This document shows, piece by piece, positions 47,155 to 58,705 of a stretch of DNA of 64,000 nt; positions within the stretch are counted from its first letter, which is position 1; each line of letters opens with the position of its first letter. The DNA is from Norana najaformis (taxonomy: Eukaryota > Annelida > Clitellata > Crassiclitellata > Hormogastridae): NCBI GenBank assembly GCA_964023275.1, contig OZ029918.1, forward strand, positions 37,760,477 to 37,824,476, read 5' to 3'. The notes beneath the pieces were generated by a model. The model saw nothing but the letters and a program-made list of their open reading frames with translations. It ran no database searches and was not told where the DNA came from. The position numbers and the translations under genes are program-made.

Positions 47155-47262
47155 TATGCATGCGTGTATGTATATTTATGTATGTATGCATGTATGTATA
47201 TCATGTATGTATGTATGTATGTATGTATGTATGTATGTATGTATATATGTGTATGTATGTAT
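47155..47262. repeat. TATG microsatellite
   Basis: Near-pure (TATG)n at 47200-47245 with flanking impure units, about 100 bp upstream of the GPCR start. Confidence 0.95.
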
Positions 47263-47779
47263 TCTGACCTATGAAAATCCGTCACTTGACCATGACCTTC
47301 GACCTAGCCCATTAAATAGAGTACTTAGGAGGCAGTGTCTAACCTCTCACCAATGACTATACATTGCGCATAGAGAATCCAACACCCACAGCCTGACGCA
47401 ACATGACCTACCGTGAATGACTCGTGTTAATAGGTCTCACGTGATTCTAAGCAACCATTGCATTGACCAATAAGTTCTATATGAAAAAATAGGCGTAATG
47501 TTAAGCAATGTTATCTAAAGAGATACAACACGACAAGATGGAAAGTCTTACCAGACGTGATTGCCAATAATAGCCACATTATCCAAGCACCGTGGAAATC
47601 ACACTACGCAACTGTAACCGTACCATAGTAAGCCACTGTGAAACGATAATTACTGAAGCACATAATTTAGACCTCTATGTAAATCCAGTCGTAACGTACT
47701 CAGTGAGTAACGTAACGGGCACACGACGCATGAGTTACAGAACAATATTTTCATCGGATTCATCCAGCCAAACTCAACC

Positions 47780-48240
47780 TCTAAGCTGCCACTCCCAAGG
47801 AGGTGGGTCTACGTAATGGAGCGCCTAGCAACCGCATCAGCAGCAGGACCTCCAGCAAAAGCATCATCGGATGGATAGGCCGCGATCAGTCTCCGGTCTA
47901 CAGAGTCCCCTGGCGCCATATCATTAACCGAGACGACACCTGCCGACATTTCTCGACTCCATCCTTCGCCTTCCGGTCTGAGTTGTGCGCGCGCATCGAT
48001 GTCACTTGCCGCCGTCTGCCCGAAATGTCATGTCAGCGCCTTGGTCACGCGCAGGAAATGTCAGGCGCAGTGCGCATGCGCTTCGTCGGCCGGAAATGAG
48101 ATGGACAATTTAAACGACTGTAGTCGGTCGGTCAGAGGTCACGCACTGACCTAGATAACAATCGGAAGAGCAGACGATTACGTAATGATCTTACTGTAGT
48201 CATGGTAACGTGTAATCATGGTAACGATTTGCGAGTTAAA
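47780..48240 (-). promoter_or_regulatory. CpG-rich patch, candidate GPCR promoter or 5'-UTR exon
   Basis: Bases 47800-48105 are much richer in CpG than the rest of the upstream region. They contain tgcgcatgcgct at 48071-48082, a full match to the palindromic NRF1 consensus. Two catggtaacg direct repeats at about 48200 and 48220, and cctagcaacc near 47826, resemble RFX X-box half-sites. A CCAAT box (gaccaataag) lies near 47466. The patch is 0.7-1.2 kb upstream of the GPCR start codon. Orientation and target gene are inference. Confidence 0.35.
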
Positions 48241-48944
48241 GACCTGGACTTCCTAGCTACGCAGTCCATCACAACACGTCACATTTGGAGAACATTGTTT
48301 CACATTGACTACATATTAAGCAAGGATACAGATTAATATAGTGTCAGAAACACGCGCCATAAAGGTGTCTAAGCAGAGCCTGATATTGTTTGTAGTTTCA
48401 AGTGTTTAACGACATCTTGTGGCTGCCAGAACCATTTATTTCAATATCAATATCTTGTCATAAATTTTAAGGCAAAAAGCGATTGTTATTTCCACAGTTT
48501 AACTACAATTTGTGGATGTTGACATCGACAATAGACGATTATATTGGACGAGGTTTCACTATCCAATGAGCGAATTGAGATTAATCAGAACACACAATAT
48601 AAAGGTGTCCAAGTATAGAGACTCATGTTGTTTGCAGTATGAATATTGATCGTTCTTAGTGTCAACTGTTTAACGACATCGTTCGGCTTCCACAGACCTT
48701 TAAGTCGACACTAGCTTCATACATCCAGACCAGACAATCGCTGTGGATTAAGAGGCAATAAAATAATATAGCGTCAAAAACATGTGATTTAAAAGCGTCC
48801 AAGTAAATCCGAATATTGCCCGTAGTAAAAAATGTTTAATGACAACAGCTACTCCCGCCAGTTAAAACCCTCACGGTCCCACAACCATGACCGTATGATT
48901 CCTCCCCCTAATAACCTTTCATTATTAGGATGTTGTTTGCATAT

Positions 48945-49077
48945 TTATAAGTGTTTATTAAGTGTTTATTAACAATCAATAAGTGTTTATTGTGTTTCTT
49001 GTGTTCTTAAATACTTGTAAACCGATCTGCGATTACCTATTGGTTAATAAAGAATATACTTACTTACTTACTTACTA
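48945..49077 (+). mobile_element. LINE 3' end, same family as 17857-18425
   Basis: The text cttaaatacttgtaaaccga, ctattggttaataaagaata and a terminal (CTTA)n match the 3' end of the minus-strand LINE at 17857-18425. It is severely 5'-truncated. Confidence 0.85.
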
Positions 49078-49189
49078 GCACCGAATATTGTTTGTAGTTT
49101 CAAGTGTTTAGCGACAGACATCTTGTGGCTGCCATAGCCGTTGACGTCAACATGAACCACTTTTCGATTTCATTCTTTAGTTGTAGTAG

Positions 49190-49300
49190 TTACTCAGTTT
49201 AACGACAGCTTATGGCATGAAAGGCCGTTGCCGTCGCCCTCCTCCTTTATCCAGGCTTGGGACTGGCACTACCCCCAAACAAGGCAGTGGCGGAGTTCCA
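49190..49300 (+). repeat. Family-B dispersed repeat
   Basis: Full-length copy from gtagtagttactcagtttaa to ggcagtggcggagtt. It interrupts the family-A array. Confidence 0.85.
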
Positions 49301-49600
49301 TTCTTTAGTTAAGCGAGAACGAATTTAACATAGCATCAGAAACACGCGATATTAAGGTGTTCAACTAAAGCCGAATATTGTTCGCAGCTTCCATAGTTTG
49401 ACGACGCATCGCATTGTGGCTGCCATAGCCATTAGAGTCGTCATTAACAGTTTTTGAAGACTGAAAACTAGCTATTAACCAAGAATGAGGATAATATAGC
49501 ATCGAAAACACGCGACATAAAGGTGTCAAAGTAGAGTCGAATATTGTCTTAATTTCCACAGATTAGCGACATCTTGTGGCTGAGAGACTCGTGGACGCGA

Positions 49601-49937
49601 CATTAGCCTCCTATAGCTATCTTATTTGTGGTGTTCTATTTATTTAATTTATAGTAATTCGATTGTGTTTGGAGCTTTCCTTCTTAGTAGTTTCTTGGTG
49701 GTTCATTGTCTGAAAGGGGAAAGCGCTTTTGTTTATCAACTGAGCGTCTCTTTATTGTTGATAGAAATTGTAGCGTCGTCGTTGTAATTATTGTAAATGG
49801 GCAGCAAGAGAAATGTATTCTAGATGTAGTATAGTTATTGTAGATTTCGGTAATTCACATTATTTTTCATCTTCCTGAAGTGTTCTGTAGCTCTTATCTC
49901 TCTTTCTTTCTGTTGATTTTCGGTTGATTTCTTCTTT
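49601..49937. other. Unique AT-rich spacer
   Basis: Nothing recognisable. It includes ctttctttctgttgattttc just before the SINE. Confidence 0.4.
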
Positions 49938-50165
49938 GATGGCGACGTGGGACGTGGTGGTGTAATGGTATGTTCGATGCCTCGTAACCGGAGGGTCGCG
50001 GGTTCGAATCTACCTCACGCCACTGCGTAGCGACCTTGGACAAGTTGCTCACCAATAGTTGTCTGTGAGGAAGGCAACGGGAAACCACCTCACTCATCTC
50101 ATCCCGGGTGGCATAAAGCCACTGGACCTGCTTTCGGGCAGAAAACTCATCATCATCATGGCTAT
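49938..50165 (+). mobile_element. tRNA-derived SINE (full-length copy)
   Basis: A-box-like gtggtggtgtaatggtatg, B box gggttcgaatc at about 50001, body cactgcgtagcgaccttgga, a conserved central piece (aaggcaacgggaaaccacct) and a 3' tail of CATCAT repeats. The head matches 2242-2362. Confidence 0.85.
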
Positions 50166-51050
50166 GTTTCAATTCAACTTCTGAATTTTGTGGTTTTGGG
50201 ATGACACGAGGCACTCCATTCAAACGCCATGTACTTTTTCCCTCATTGGATCTTACCAACTAGTAAGAGCAGGGAGCTTCCCGCCAACATTGGGCAAACG
50301 TCGATGACTTACGTCGAATGCTAGGCTGATCGCAGTCGGATATTGTTTCCACTCCGTTGGACGTCTGTCGCTTCCGTCTGCCCGTTCGAGGGAATCCCTT
50401 AATGCTTCAGTTGCCGATCGGTCGCTTCCTAATCCGTCCGTTCCCGTTGTAGATTACATTCTCGTGAAGCTCATGTCCTGGTTTTTGTAGTGTATTTGAA
50501 GAACGGCTGTCTGCTTCGCGCCCATCCTTAAACGCCTCAGAGACAAGCCCCACGTGGTCCTTGGTTATCGGTTGAAATTCACGCAATAGTTTCTTTATTT
50601 GTTTTATTTACTGATTCCTCGTTTTTGTTGAGGTTTTGTTCTTAGTTTTTGTTTACCTTCGATGTGTCATAACGAAGATGAGTATCGTCGCCCTCCTCCT
50701 TTATCCAGGCTTCGGGCTGGCATCACCTCATTAAAGATAGTGGCCAAGTTCTCTAGAAGATTGAATGCAGTTGGCGATTACATAGCTTAGAATCGGAGCG
50801 TTGTAAACGTTAAGATATGGAGCTTTGTATTTCGTCGTGTTGTAATATTTAGTGTAATTGTAATTTTAATTGTACATTTGCAAAACTCCGCTTTGAGATA
50901 CACCAATTAGGTAAGGTATATGTGTTACGACCTGCGAAGGTGATCTACTCTCACACATGTTACAACTAGCAATAAGTCAGTTCCAAGGTTCAACGATATG
51001 TTTTTGGCTTCCAGAGTCATTTTCGTCGGGAGAGGACTGAACCACCGATT
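50166..51050. other. Spacer with partial family-B copy
   Basis: No gene is seen. A partial family-B copy lies at 50688-50750 (cgccctcctcctttatccag). The remainder is unique. Confidence 0.4.
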
Positions 51051-51051
51051 A

Positions 51052-51460
51052 GTAGTAGTAGTAGTTCCGCAGTTTAACAACATCTTATGGCATCAAAGGC
51101 CGTTGATGTCGCCCTCCTCCTTTATCCAGGCATGGGACTGGCACTACCCCCAAAAAAGCAGTGGCGGAGTTAACCACCGATTAAACGAGAAATGGCTTTA
51201 ATATAGCACAAGGAACACACGCAATAAAGGTGTCCAAGAAAAAGCAGATTATTTTTCGTAGTTTAAAGGTTTTAACGACATCTTCTGCCTGTTGATGTCA
51301 ACATCATCGAATTTGTGTACCTCAATTATGACTACGGATTAGTAGTAGTTCAACGGTTTAACGACAGCTTATGGCATCAAAGGCTGTTGCCGCCGCCCTC
51401 CTCCTTTATCCAGGCTTGGAACTGGCACTACTCCCCAAACAAGGCAGTGGCGGAGTTGAG
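51052..51460 (+). repeat. Two family-B repeats flanking a family-A copy
   Basis: Family B at 51052-51165 and 51347-51458, with a family-A copy at 51188-51290 between them. The two B copies share ctcctcctttatccaggc(a/t)t and ggcagtggcggagtt ends. Confidence 0.8.
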
Positions 51461-54440
51461 AATAATACGCGATAAGCGGCAATAATCAATATATAGGTTC
51501 AACAGATATATTTTAAAGGTGTTTAATATTAACTTTGCATTTCGTCGTGTGATATTATTCAGAGTTACTGCAAATGGACATTTATATAACGCCCCTTTGG
51601 GATACACTGACTAGATAAGCTAAATATTACGGCCTGAGAAGACGATCTTCCTTCACATACGTTTAACTACCGCTTAGTCAGTTTCAAGTGTTTAACGACA
51701 TCTTGCGGCTGCCTCGACCAAGGTAATAAGTTAGTCAACATCGACGTTAACTTATCAGATGAAAGCGAGCGAACGATTATGTATGATCCAGGGTTTAACA
51801 TTATCGGATGACAACTAAGGTAGTTGACCACAATGTGAGATTTTGTCTGGTATTTCGATTGATTTCTCTAATCCTTGTATTATCCTACATGCATTACCTG
51901 GTTCTTTGGTGTTATCTCAACAGAGTTGGTTATTTATAGTGTTGTAGCGTGAATGATATTCATATTGGATATGAAACACGCAAAATAAAGGTGTCCAAGT
52001 AGAGACGAAATTTGTTCATAGTTTCAAGTGTAAAACGACATCTTGCACCTGCCAGAACCGCTTACGTCGACATCAGTTTCTTGGTATAACTTTGAAAAAC
52101 TTAGCGAATGGTTAGTTTGCTATTTTTAAATGTTGCATCAAAGACCGTTGAAATCGATTGGATAAAAATTCTAACGTTTTCACCTTAAATATTATGCAAC
52201 AATAAAACACACACACAGTTCAATGGTTTATTGTCATCATATGATTACAACGATCGTTGACGACATTACAGAAAATGGATTTAGTATTTAAAGTACTTGT
52301 TAAAGAATGTCTGTCATTATCTTAGAAAATGTCATCATTTCTTATATAAAGCGATTAGAAATAACTAATATTTTACCATCATATATTGACATACACAGAA
52401 TTTAAAAACTTCTTTATTACCAACATGTAATATAACATTTTGGGAGATTATTGAATCTTTCATCTACTCGGTTCCAGCTTATTGATAAACTAGCGAGAAT
52501 GAGATTAATATAGCGTCGGAGATATGCGAAATAAAGGTGTCGAAGTAGAGTCGAATATTGTTACCGGTTTCAAAGATTTAACGACATCTTGTGCCTGCCA
52601 GAACAATTTACGTTTACATTGATCTCTTGTTTCAATTAAAAATTAACAAGCGATTGCGGTTCCCACAGTTTAACGACGTCTCATGGCATCAAAGGCCGTT
52701 GACGTCGGTAGTAAAATGTTGTTACAGTCTTGTTTTGTTAGAGTTTTCATTGTTATGCATACTACAGCGATTAAGCGAGAATAAGGATAACAAAGCAAAA
52801 GAAAATTCGGAAGTTTGAAGCAAGCGCAGCTGACGAGAGTCACGAGACCCTCTTGTTGTGTCGGGTGCTAACCTAAACATCGAACGTGTTCAAGCCCTAC
52901 TCCCAGTTGACAGTGAGAGGTCCAGGGCTATCGAACATTGAAACAACCTAGGCATTACGCTCATGAAAGCACCATACCCACTGAGGACCAAGTATTGAGG
53001 TCTGCTCAGCGCGGACGGCCAGAAAGGTCCCATTCGCGAGTGAGTCCCTGGTCTAAATTGCTCGCTAAATTTGAGGCTATCATAGTCCGTGGGCCAGCAC
53101 AGCTCTAGATGTAGGCTTACGCTTTCGAACGTAAAAAGCGATTAATTGGAACGTGAAAACCAGAGAGCAAGGCCTTACTCTTTCATAACGGCACCCTTGA
53201 AATTCTACCAGAAGTCAAAATGAGCCAATAATAGGCGTACTTATGATTAAAGGATGCAAAGCGATGTAATTTAAGGTATACCTGTCCAAATCGAGCCGAA
53301 TATTATTCGTAGTTTAGTGTGCTTATCGAAATCCTGTGGTTGCAAGAGCACTAGACATCGGCATTAACCTCTTTTGATAGACTCAGACTTTACCAGCGAT
53401 TGGTTCGTTCCCACAATTCAACAAGATCTTACGGCATTAAAGGCAGTTGATGGTGGTAAGAAAGTTTTTCTTGCAGTCTCACTATTGACGGTTCTTTACG
53501 ATTAACTACAACCACGTATTCCAAAGAGAATGAGATTAATATAGCGTCAGAAACACGCCATATAAAGGTGTCTAAGGAGAGCCGATTATTGTTAGTAATT
53601 TCCACAGCGTAACGACATCTTGTGGCTGCCAGAGCCTTTGACGTCCTCTCTGATTTGTGCTTAAAGAAGCAATTTAGAAACAGCTCCAAACTTTAATGTC
53701 GTCCTGTGACATCAAGGGCCGTTGACAACAATTGAAACGTTTTCTGTTGTATTTTCTCTGTAGAAATTTTGATTGCGTTGGAGCTTTACCTCGTTTCCGA
53801 TAGGAGTTTGAAATTCTTTATCCGTTGAAGTTGCTCCGTTCTGGTGTTCGCTGAAGTTTTGTTTGTAGTTGGTGTTTTAATGACGCTGTGTCATAACGAA
53901 GATGAATAGCGACTCCCTCCTCCTTTGCAGGCTTAGGACTGGCACCACCCGAATATATAAGTGAAAGCTTACGGCATGCGAAGGCATAACACAACTTGCA
54001 ATAAGCGATTCAGCAGTTTCATGTATTAAACTACGGCTTGTGGCTGCCAGGCACATTGAGTTCATCCTGCGACGACCAATTGAACCGTTAGTAGTAGTTC
54101 CTCAGTTTAACGACAGCTTATGGCATCAAAGGCCGTTGCCGTCGCCCTTCTCCTTTATCTAGGCTTGGGACTGGCACTACCCCCAAACAAGGCACTGGCG
54201 GACTTTTAAGACAGCATTAAAACATTAATTAAGCGAGAACGGGATTAATATAGGGCAAGAAACACGCGAAATAAAGGTGTCTGAATATTACTCCTAGTTC
54301 AGTCTTTAACGACATCCTGTGGCTGCCAGACCCGTGTCGTCCGCGTTAACCTCAACCTCTGACGAAGAAGTGAACCATTGATTGTTGTTCAAAGGTTTTT
54401 ATTGTCATCACATAATTACAAAGATCCTCGACGACAGTTC
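51461..54440 (+). repeat. Field of family-A copies and one family-B copy
   Basis: Family-A copies or pieces at about 51680-51720, 51945-52070, 52500-52610, 53260-53360, 53520-53645, 54000-54050 and 54235-54345. Family B is full at 54088-54205 and partial at 53890-53955. The text between them (for example 52780-53200) is unrecognised and has no credible ORF. Confidence 0.65.
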
Positions 54441-55286
54441 AAAGAATGCTTCTGAAATTTAAACTTCTCATTACAGAATGTCTGTAATAATTTTAAGGAT
54501 GTCTTACTCTGTAATAATAAAATAATTAGGAATAAAAAATAAAATTATCGTATATTGGTATACACGATAATATTATTCGAATTCCTATAGGTCAGAGAAA
54601 CCAGACGTCAGGCTGCAGTGGGTAAGTAAGTTTAAACAGATAAGCTAAATTTAGACCTTCAGGAATGACATCACAGAACTTACGGAAAGAATAGAACTTC
54701 GCAGCGAATTCCAAAGCCGTGAACGAGCAATCAAGGACGCTCTAAAACCTAACCGTTGTACGGCTGTTCTCTGCATCGTTACCTAGCCAACTAGCTGGCT
54801 GAAGTAGTTCTTATTTGGCTAGTTATACAATACAATACAATACAATGCAGTACAATACTATTCAGTGCGATACAATAAAGCTGTAATTTGATAATGCCCT
54901 CCTTACAAAGTTCAGAAGTGCACGTATCCTATCGAAGCCGGGCGAAAAGTAAACATTAACAACCAGAAACATGTTGGAAGAGATAGGTTTTCACTATGGC
55001 TGGAGATTGTCTCCCTAAATGAGCCGCCAACATGAGAAGTTGTAGGCCTATAGCTGTTCCAAGTAGCCAGTTGTTTAGCTGTTTCATTCAGCTAATTGTA
55101 CAGCAGTTCCATGTAGCTAGTCGCATAGCTGTTTCATGCAGCTAGTTAGCTAGCATCACCATCTGTTCAAACCTTTCTTATGCGTTAGTTACCGCTGCTA
55201 TTCAAGATACGGTTAACTCCGTATAGCAGTTAACATGAAGTTCATAAATTAACATAGCTAGCTGTTCTTTATAGCTAGTTCGATAG
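54441..55286. other. 3' flank of the astacin gene
   Basis: No gene is seen. (AATAC)n lies at 54827-54865. Degenerate tagctgtttcatgcagctag repeats at 55045-55285 run up to the stop codon of the kringle exon. A minus-strand AATAAA hexamer near 54397 is distant from the stop. No close poly(A) signal was found. Confidence 0.45.
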
Positions 55287-55549
55287 CTATCTAAAGTGCT
55301 TGCAGACGGGCACGTCGCAGTATTGCCAAAGGAGGTTCTTGCGAAGCGTGAAGCACCAGGGACGTAGTCGCAATCCGTAGGGGTTACGGCAATGGTTGTG
55401 GTCACCGATACCTTCGTGTCGGTCTAGGGCGATGGTGTGGTTGTGAGGGTAATGCTTCGACCAGCGCTGGCACGTGATCCCCTCTGAAGTATAGGACAGG
55501 TGCCCGCGGTAGTCCCGGCCATGCGGATCCTTATTCCTGAAGCAGTCGA
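55287..55549 (-). CDS. Astacin-CTLD-kringle protein: terminal kringle exon
   Basis: The exon begins after acceptor atgtttttgcag in phase 1 and ends at TAG. The split codon with the previous exon gives Ile, then DCFRNKDPHGRDYRG, ITCQRWSKHYPHNH, DHNHCRNPYG, RPWCFT and QYCDVPVCKHFR. All six kringle cysteines are present in the canonical spacing, so this is one complete kringle domain. The usual acidic D-x-D before PWC is replaced by a basic LRLR-type stretch, so classical lysine binding is unlikely. Only four residues follow the last Cys, so the protein ends with the kringle. Kringles normally mediate protein contacts in secreted proteases. Confidence 0.93.
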
Positions 55550-55683
55550 CTGCAAAAACATCGAGGCAAGCGAGTGAGCAAAATGCAAGTGAGTGAATGT
55601 AAAAAGCAAGCAAGCGATTGAAACCAGTGAAAGATATTTAGACAATTGAGTATCAATCGCCGCCATTTGGCTGGCGTCAGAAA

Positions 55684-55716
55684 CTGATGATGATGAGGAG
55701 GAGGAGGAGCAGGATG

Positions 55717-55747
<31 letters not shown>

Positions 55748-56028
55748 GGATGATGAGGATGAGGAGGAAGATGAGGAGGAGGAAGATGAGGAGGAGGAGG
55801 ATGATTAGAATGAGGATGATGAGGATGAGGATGATGTGGATGATGATGATGATGACGAGGAGGAGGAGGAGGAAGAAAAGGAGGTGGAAGAGGAGGAGGA
55901 GGAAATGATGACGACTACGATGATGATCATGATGATGATAAGGAGGAGATGATGATGATGATGATGATGACGATGATGATGATGATGATAATGATGAGGA
56001 TGATGACGACGACGACGACGATGATGCT
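55684..56028. repeat. GAT/GAG trinucleotide array
   Basis: Long impure (GAT)n(GAG)n on plus. ORFs through it are artefacts. Confidence 0.95.
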
Positions 56029-56429
56029 ACATATTTGAAATATAAACTTTAAACACAACCCAACGAGTCTAAGGCAAGCAGGAAAACACGACGAACCACA
56101 ACAAAATGTCTAGGCAAGCGAAACGAAACAACAATCGAGGCAACATCCCAAATTTATATAGCGCCTCTTGAAGAGGTACCTCCGAGGCGCTCAGACGAGA
56201 TGTACATGGAAACCCCGGGAAACTAATTAACCAGATTGCCGTTAATGTGCCCACGTGTCCAAATCAAACAGTTACGCGATGTTTTCATCCAATCAGACAG
56301 TTTATGTCGCCGAACGCTGTTCGTCGATGCGAAACAGGAAGTGACGTGTCAGCAGTAACACTGTCGTCATGGCAACCGTCGGGGGTAACGACCGATGAAG
56401 CACTGTCCTGCGTACTTAAAGGAAGTTGT

Positions 56430-56815
56430 GCAAGTAAACACACAGGCAGACAGACAACTAAGCATACACGCAGACACATCTACAAATACACGTAAACAGA
56501 AATACACGTAAACATACTAGCAGACATACAACTAAACATACATGCAGACCATCTATACATACATGCAGACATATAACTAAATATACACACAGATATACTT
56601 CTAAACATACAGACAGAGATACATGTACACACACTGGCAGACATACAATTGAGACTAAACCCAAGTACACATAAGCAGACATATATGTAGAGGGGCAGAT
56701 ATAAAAGCAGACATACAACTAGACACACACGCATGAGCATACAGAAACACATTGGGAAACATACACCCATGCATACATCTAAGCATATAAGCAGAGACAT
56801 ATAAGCATACACGAA
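56430..56815. repeat. Degenerate minisatellite (gcagacatacaactaaacat)
   Basis: Repeated gcagacata / aactaaacata units about 20-40 bp apart. Confidence 0.75.
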
Positions 56816-57126
56816 CACTTGGGTTCAACTAATCTAATTTAATCCAACATGATTGGATGTCTCTGACCTAATTTAACCCAATCAACTCTAAAATATCTAA
56901 TATACTCTGCCTAATCAATCTCAATACAGTCCAATCAATATAACCTAATCTAACCCCATCTAATCAAATCAAATCTTTTGACTTCTTTAGCGCCATTATC
57001 AGGGTCAGTTGGTGATCACTACAAAACGAAACTGCATTCCATAATCACAACCCATAAACAAAAGCCCCACGAGGGCAAACATCTACGGGATGACAGTAGG
57101 AAGCTTTCAGGGTACAGAACACTTAC

Positions 57127-57597
57127 TATGAGCTTTTGCCTCGCAGATGAAGGGATAGCTGTAGTTCAAAGGTCGCCGTTCAGACCCCTTTTCCTCCCCC
57201 CTCCACTCGAACTGGAAGCTCGTCCTCGTCAAGTTTCCACTGTTACCCTGCGTCTTATTCACCCTGGCCAGCACAAGGGAGGTTGCATTCGCAGGGGCGG
57301 ATTTCCCGGGCCAGGCGATGTAGTCCATCGCAAGATGACCTGCGCCAGAACCCGAACGATACCAGACGAATTCGCCAGATGGAGCCAGACGTACGGCTCC
57401 AGTGCGCCACCTGGAGACTTGTGGATAGTGATTCTTGAGGTGCGACCTCAGGAATGCATCCTCCTCGGCGTCGTTGATTATAACGAGGCGGGAGTGGAGG
57501 GAACGGCAGCTGCGAGAGGCGGGAAAGAACGGGTGAGTCTCGTTGGGGAAGAAACCGTAACAGCTCGATCGGAACTTCACCCAACCGTCCCGACAAG
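57127..57597 (-). CDS. Astacin-CTLD-kringle protein: C-type-lectin-like domain exon
   Basis: A single 471-bp exon in phase 1 at both ends encodes a complete C-type-lectin-like domain. It starts TCRDGWVKFRSSCYGFF, a long-form N-terminal hairpin with two Cys, then SRSCRSLHSRLVIINDAEED (helix 1-2 region), WRTGAVRLAPSGEFVWYRSG (core strands) and YPFICEAKA (last strand, final Cys). The two Cys that normally close the long-loop disulfide are absent, and there is no EPN/QPD or WND motif. Calcium-dependent sugar binding is therefore doubtful and a protein-binding role is more likely (inference). NAT, NKT, NLT and NYS are possible N-glycosylation sites. Confidence 0.9.
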
Positions 57598-57763
57598 CTG
57601 ATGTGCGGGAATAAAAAATAACAATTGTTCACTCGTTTTTCATTTGTTCATTTGTTCTATTCATTTAATAAATTAGTAAATAAAAAAAATAAATAAACAA
57701 ACACTTAAATAAATAAATTGCTTGCTTGCTTGATTGATTTATTAATAAAATTATTTTGATTGA

Positions 57764-57870
57764 TAGGTAGGTAGGTAGGTAGGTAGGTAGGTAGGTAGGT
57801 AGGTAGGTAGGTAGGTAGGTAGGTAGGTAGGTAGGTAGGTAGACAGACAGACAGACAGATAGATAGATAT
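57764..57870. repeat. (TAGG)n(CAGA)n microsatellite
   Basis: About 19 GGTA units are followed by a few GACA and GATA units. Confidence 0.95.
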
Positions 57871-58177
57871 ATTAATTATAATTAATTAATTAATTAATTA
57901 ATTCCTGTCGTGCAGGAAAGAAGAATAACAACTGTGCTATTTCTCATTCGTTTTTCATCTTTTAAATTTGCTTAATAAATTGCCAAATTAATTAATTAAT
58001 TGATTAATTAATTCATTCATTCATTTAGTCGCTCGTTGGTCATTCACGAACTTTCGCTCGTTCATCCCTTCCTTCATTCTCTAAATTTCGCTCATTCGTT
58101 AGAAGCGACCATCTCCTGCCCTACGCATTACGATAATGGCGCTATACAAATTTCCAAATTAACTTAGATTAGATTGT

Positions 58178-58270
58178 TAACAACTGATTTAAAAGATGAT
58201 AGCGAGTTTGCAAGACGGGCCTTTTGTGGTAGACGATTCCAAATGCGAGGAGCACAACACATGATCCTAC
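58178..58270 (-). mobile_element. LINE C-terminal fragment
   Basis: The minus frame reads CAPRIWNRLPQKARLANSLS and then SFKSVVN, a reverse-transcriptase C-terminus. The same text (ARLANSLSSFKSRVK) is in the left arm of the nearby inverted repeat. Confidence 0.65.
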
Positions 58271-58705
58271 AATTGTCCTGAACCTAGGTTCTTGCAACAA
58301 AACAGTATCAGAAGAACGCAAGAATCGAAGAGGTCGATTTAGAGTCAACAATCTATTAAGCAATGTTTAACGACATCTTGGCACTTCTGTCGGATTTTTA
58401 TTTTGCATAATTGGCTGTAAACTTTTTTCACTGGCCATAAAGGATCTTTTTTGGCCGTCAAGGATCTGTTTTGGTCATTAAGGCTCTTCTCAGTTGCCAT
58501 AAAGGCTGTTTTCAAAAAAAAATTGGACTTCTTTTATAAACTAAAAAACGAGAAAGAGGTTAATGTAGAGCAAGAAACGCGCGAAATAAAGGTGTTTAAG
58601 TAGAGCCGAATATTGTTCGTATTTAGGTGTTTAGCGACATCTTATGGCTGTCAGTGCCGTTAACGTCAACATTCATCTCTAGAAGCCAACCTGTAACTAC
58701 AGAAT

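Larger units (their letters stand above)
48331..49600 (+). repeat. Array of decayed family-A repeats
   Basis: Copies at about 48331-48430, 48581-48695, 48765-48855, 49079-49145, 49325-49435 and 49490-49600. Each contains variants of cagaaacacgcgatataaag, gtgtccaagtagagccgaat, attgttcgtagtttcaagtg and tttaacgacatcttgtggct. Spacing of about 170-250 bp suggests an old tandem array broken by later insertions. The family is not recognised. Confidence 0.75.
55550..57126 (-). other. Intron between CTLD and kringle exons
   Basis: A phase-1 intron with donor gtaagt. It contains (GAT/GAG)n at 55684-56028, an AGCGCC hairpin motif near 56158-56195 (tatatagcgcctcttgaaga .. gaggcgctc), and an ACATAC-type minisatellite at 56430-56815. 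Bases 56820-56975 are TCTAAT-rich. No other exon is seen. Confidence 0.8.

Noticed and set aside
49938..50165. True tRNA gene because of a perfect B box
   Set aside because: There is no closable acceptor stem. The body and tail are shared with other dispersed copies, so it is a SINE.
55687..55908. Met/Arg-rich plus ORF
   Set aside because: GAT/GAG repeat artefact in an intron of the astacin gene.
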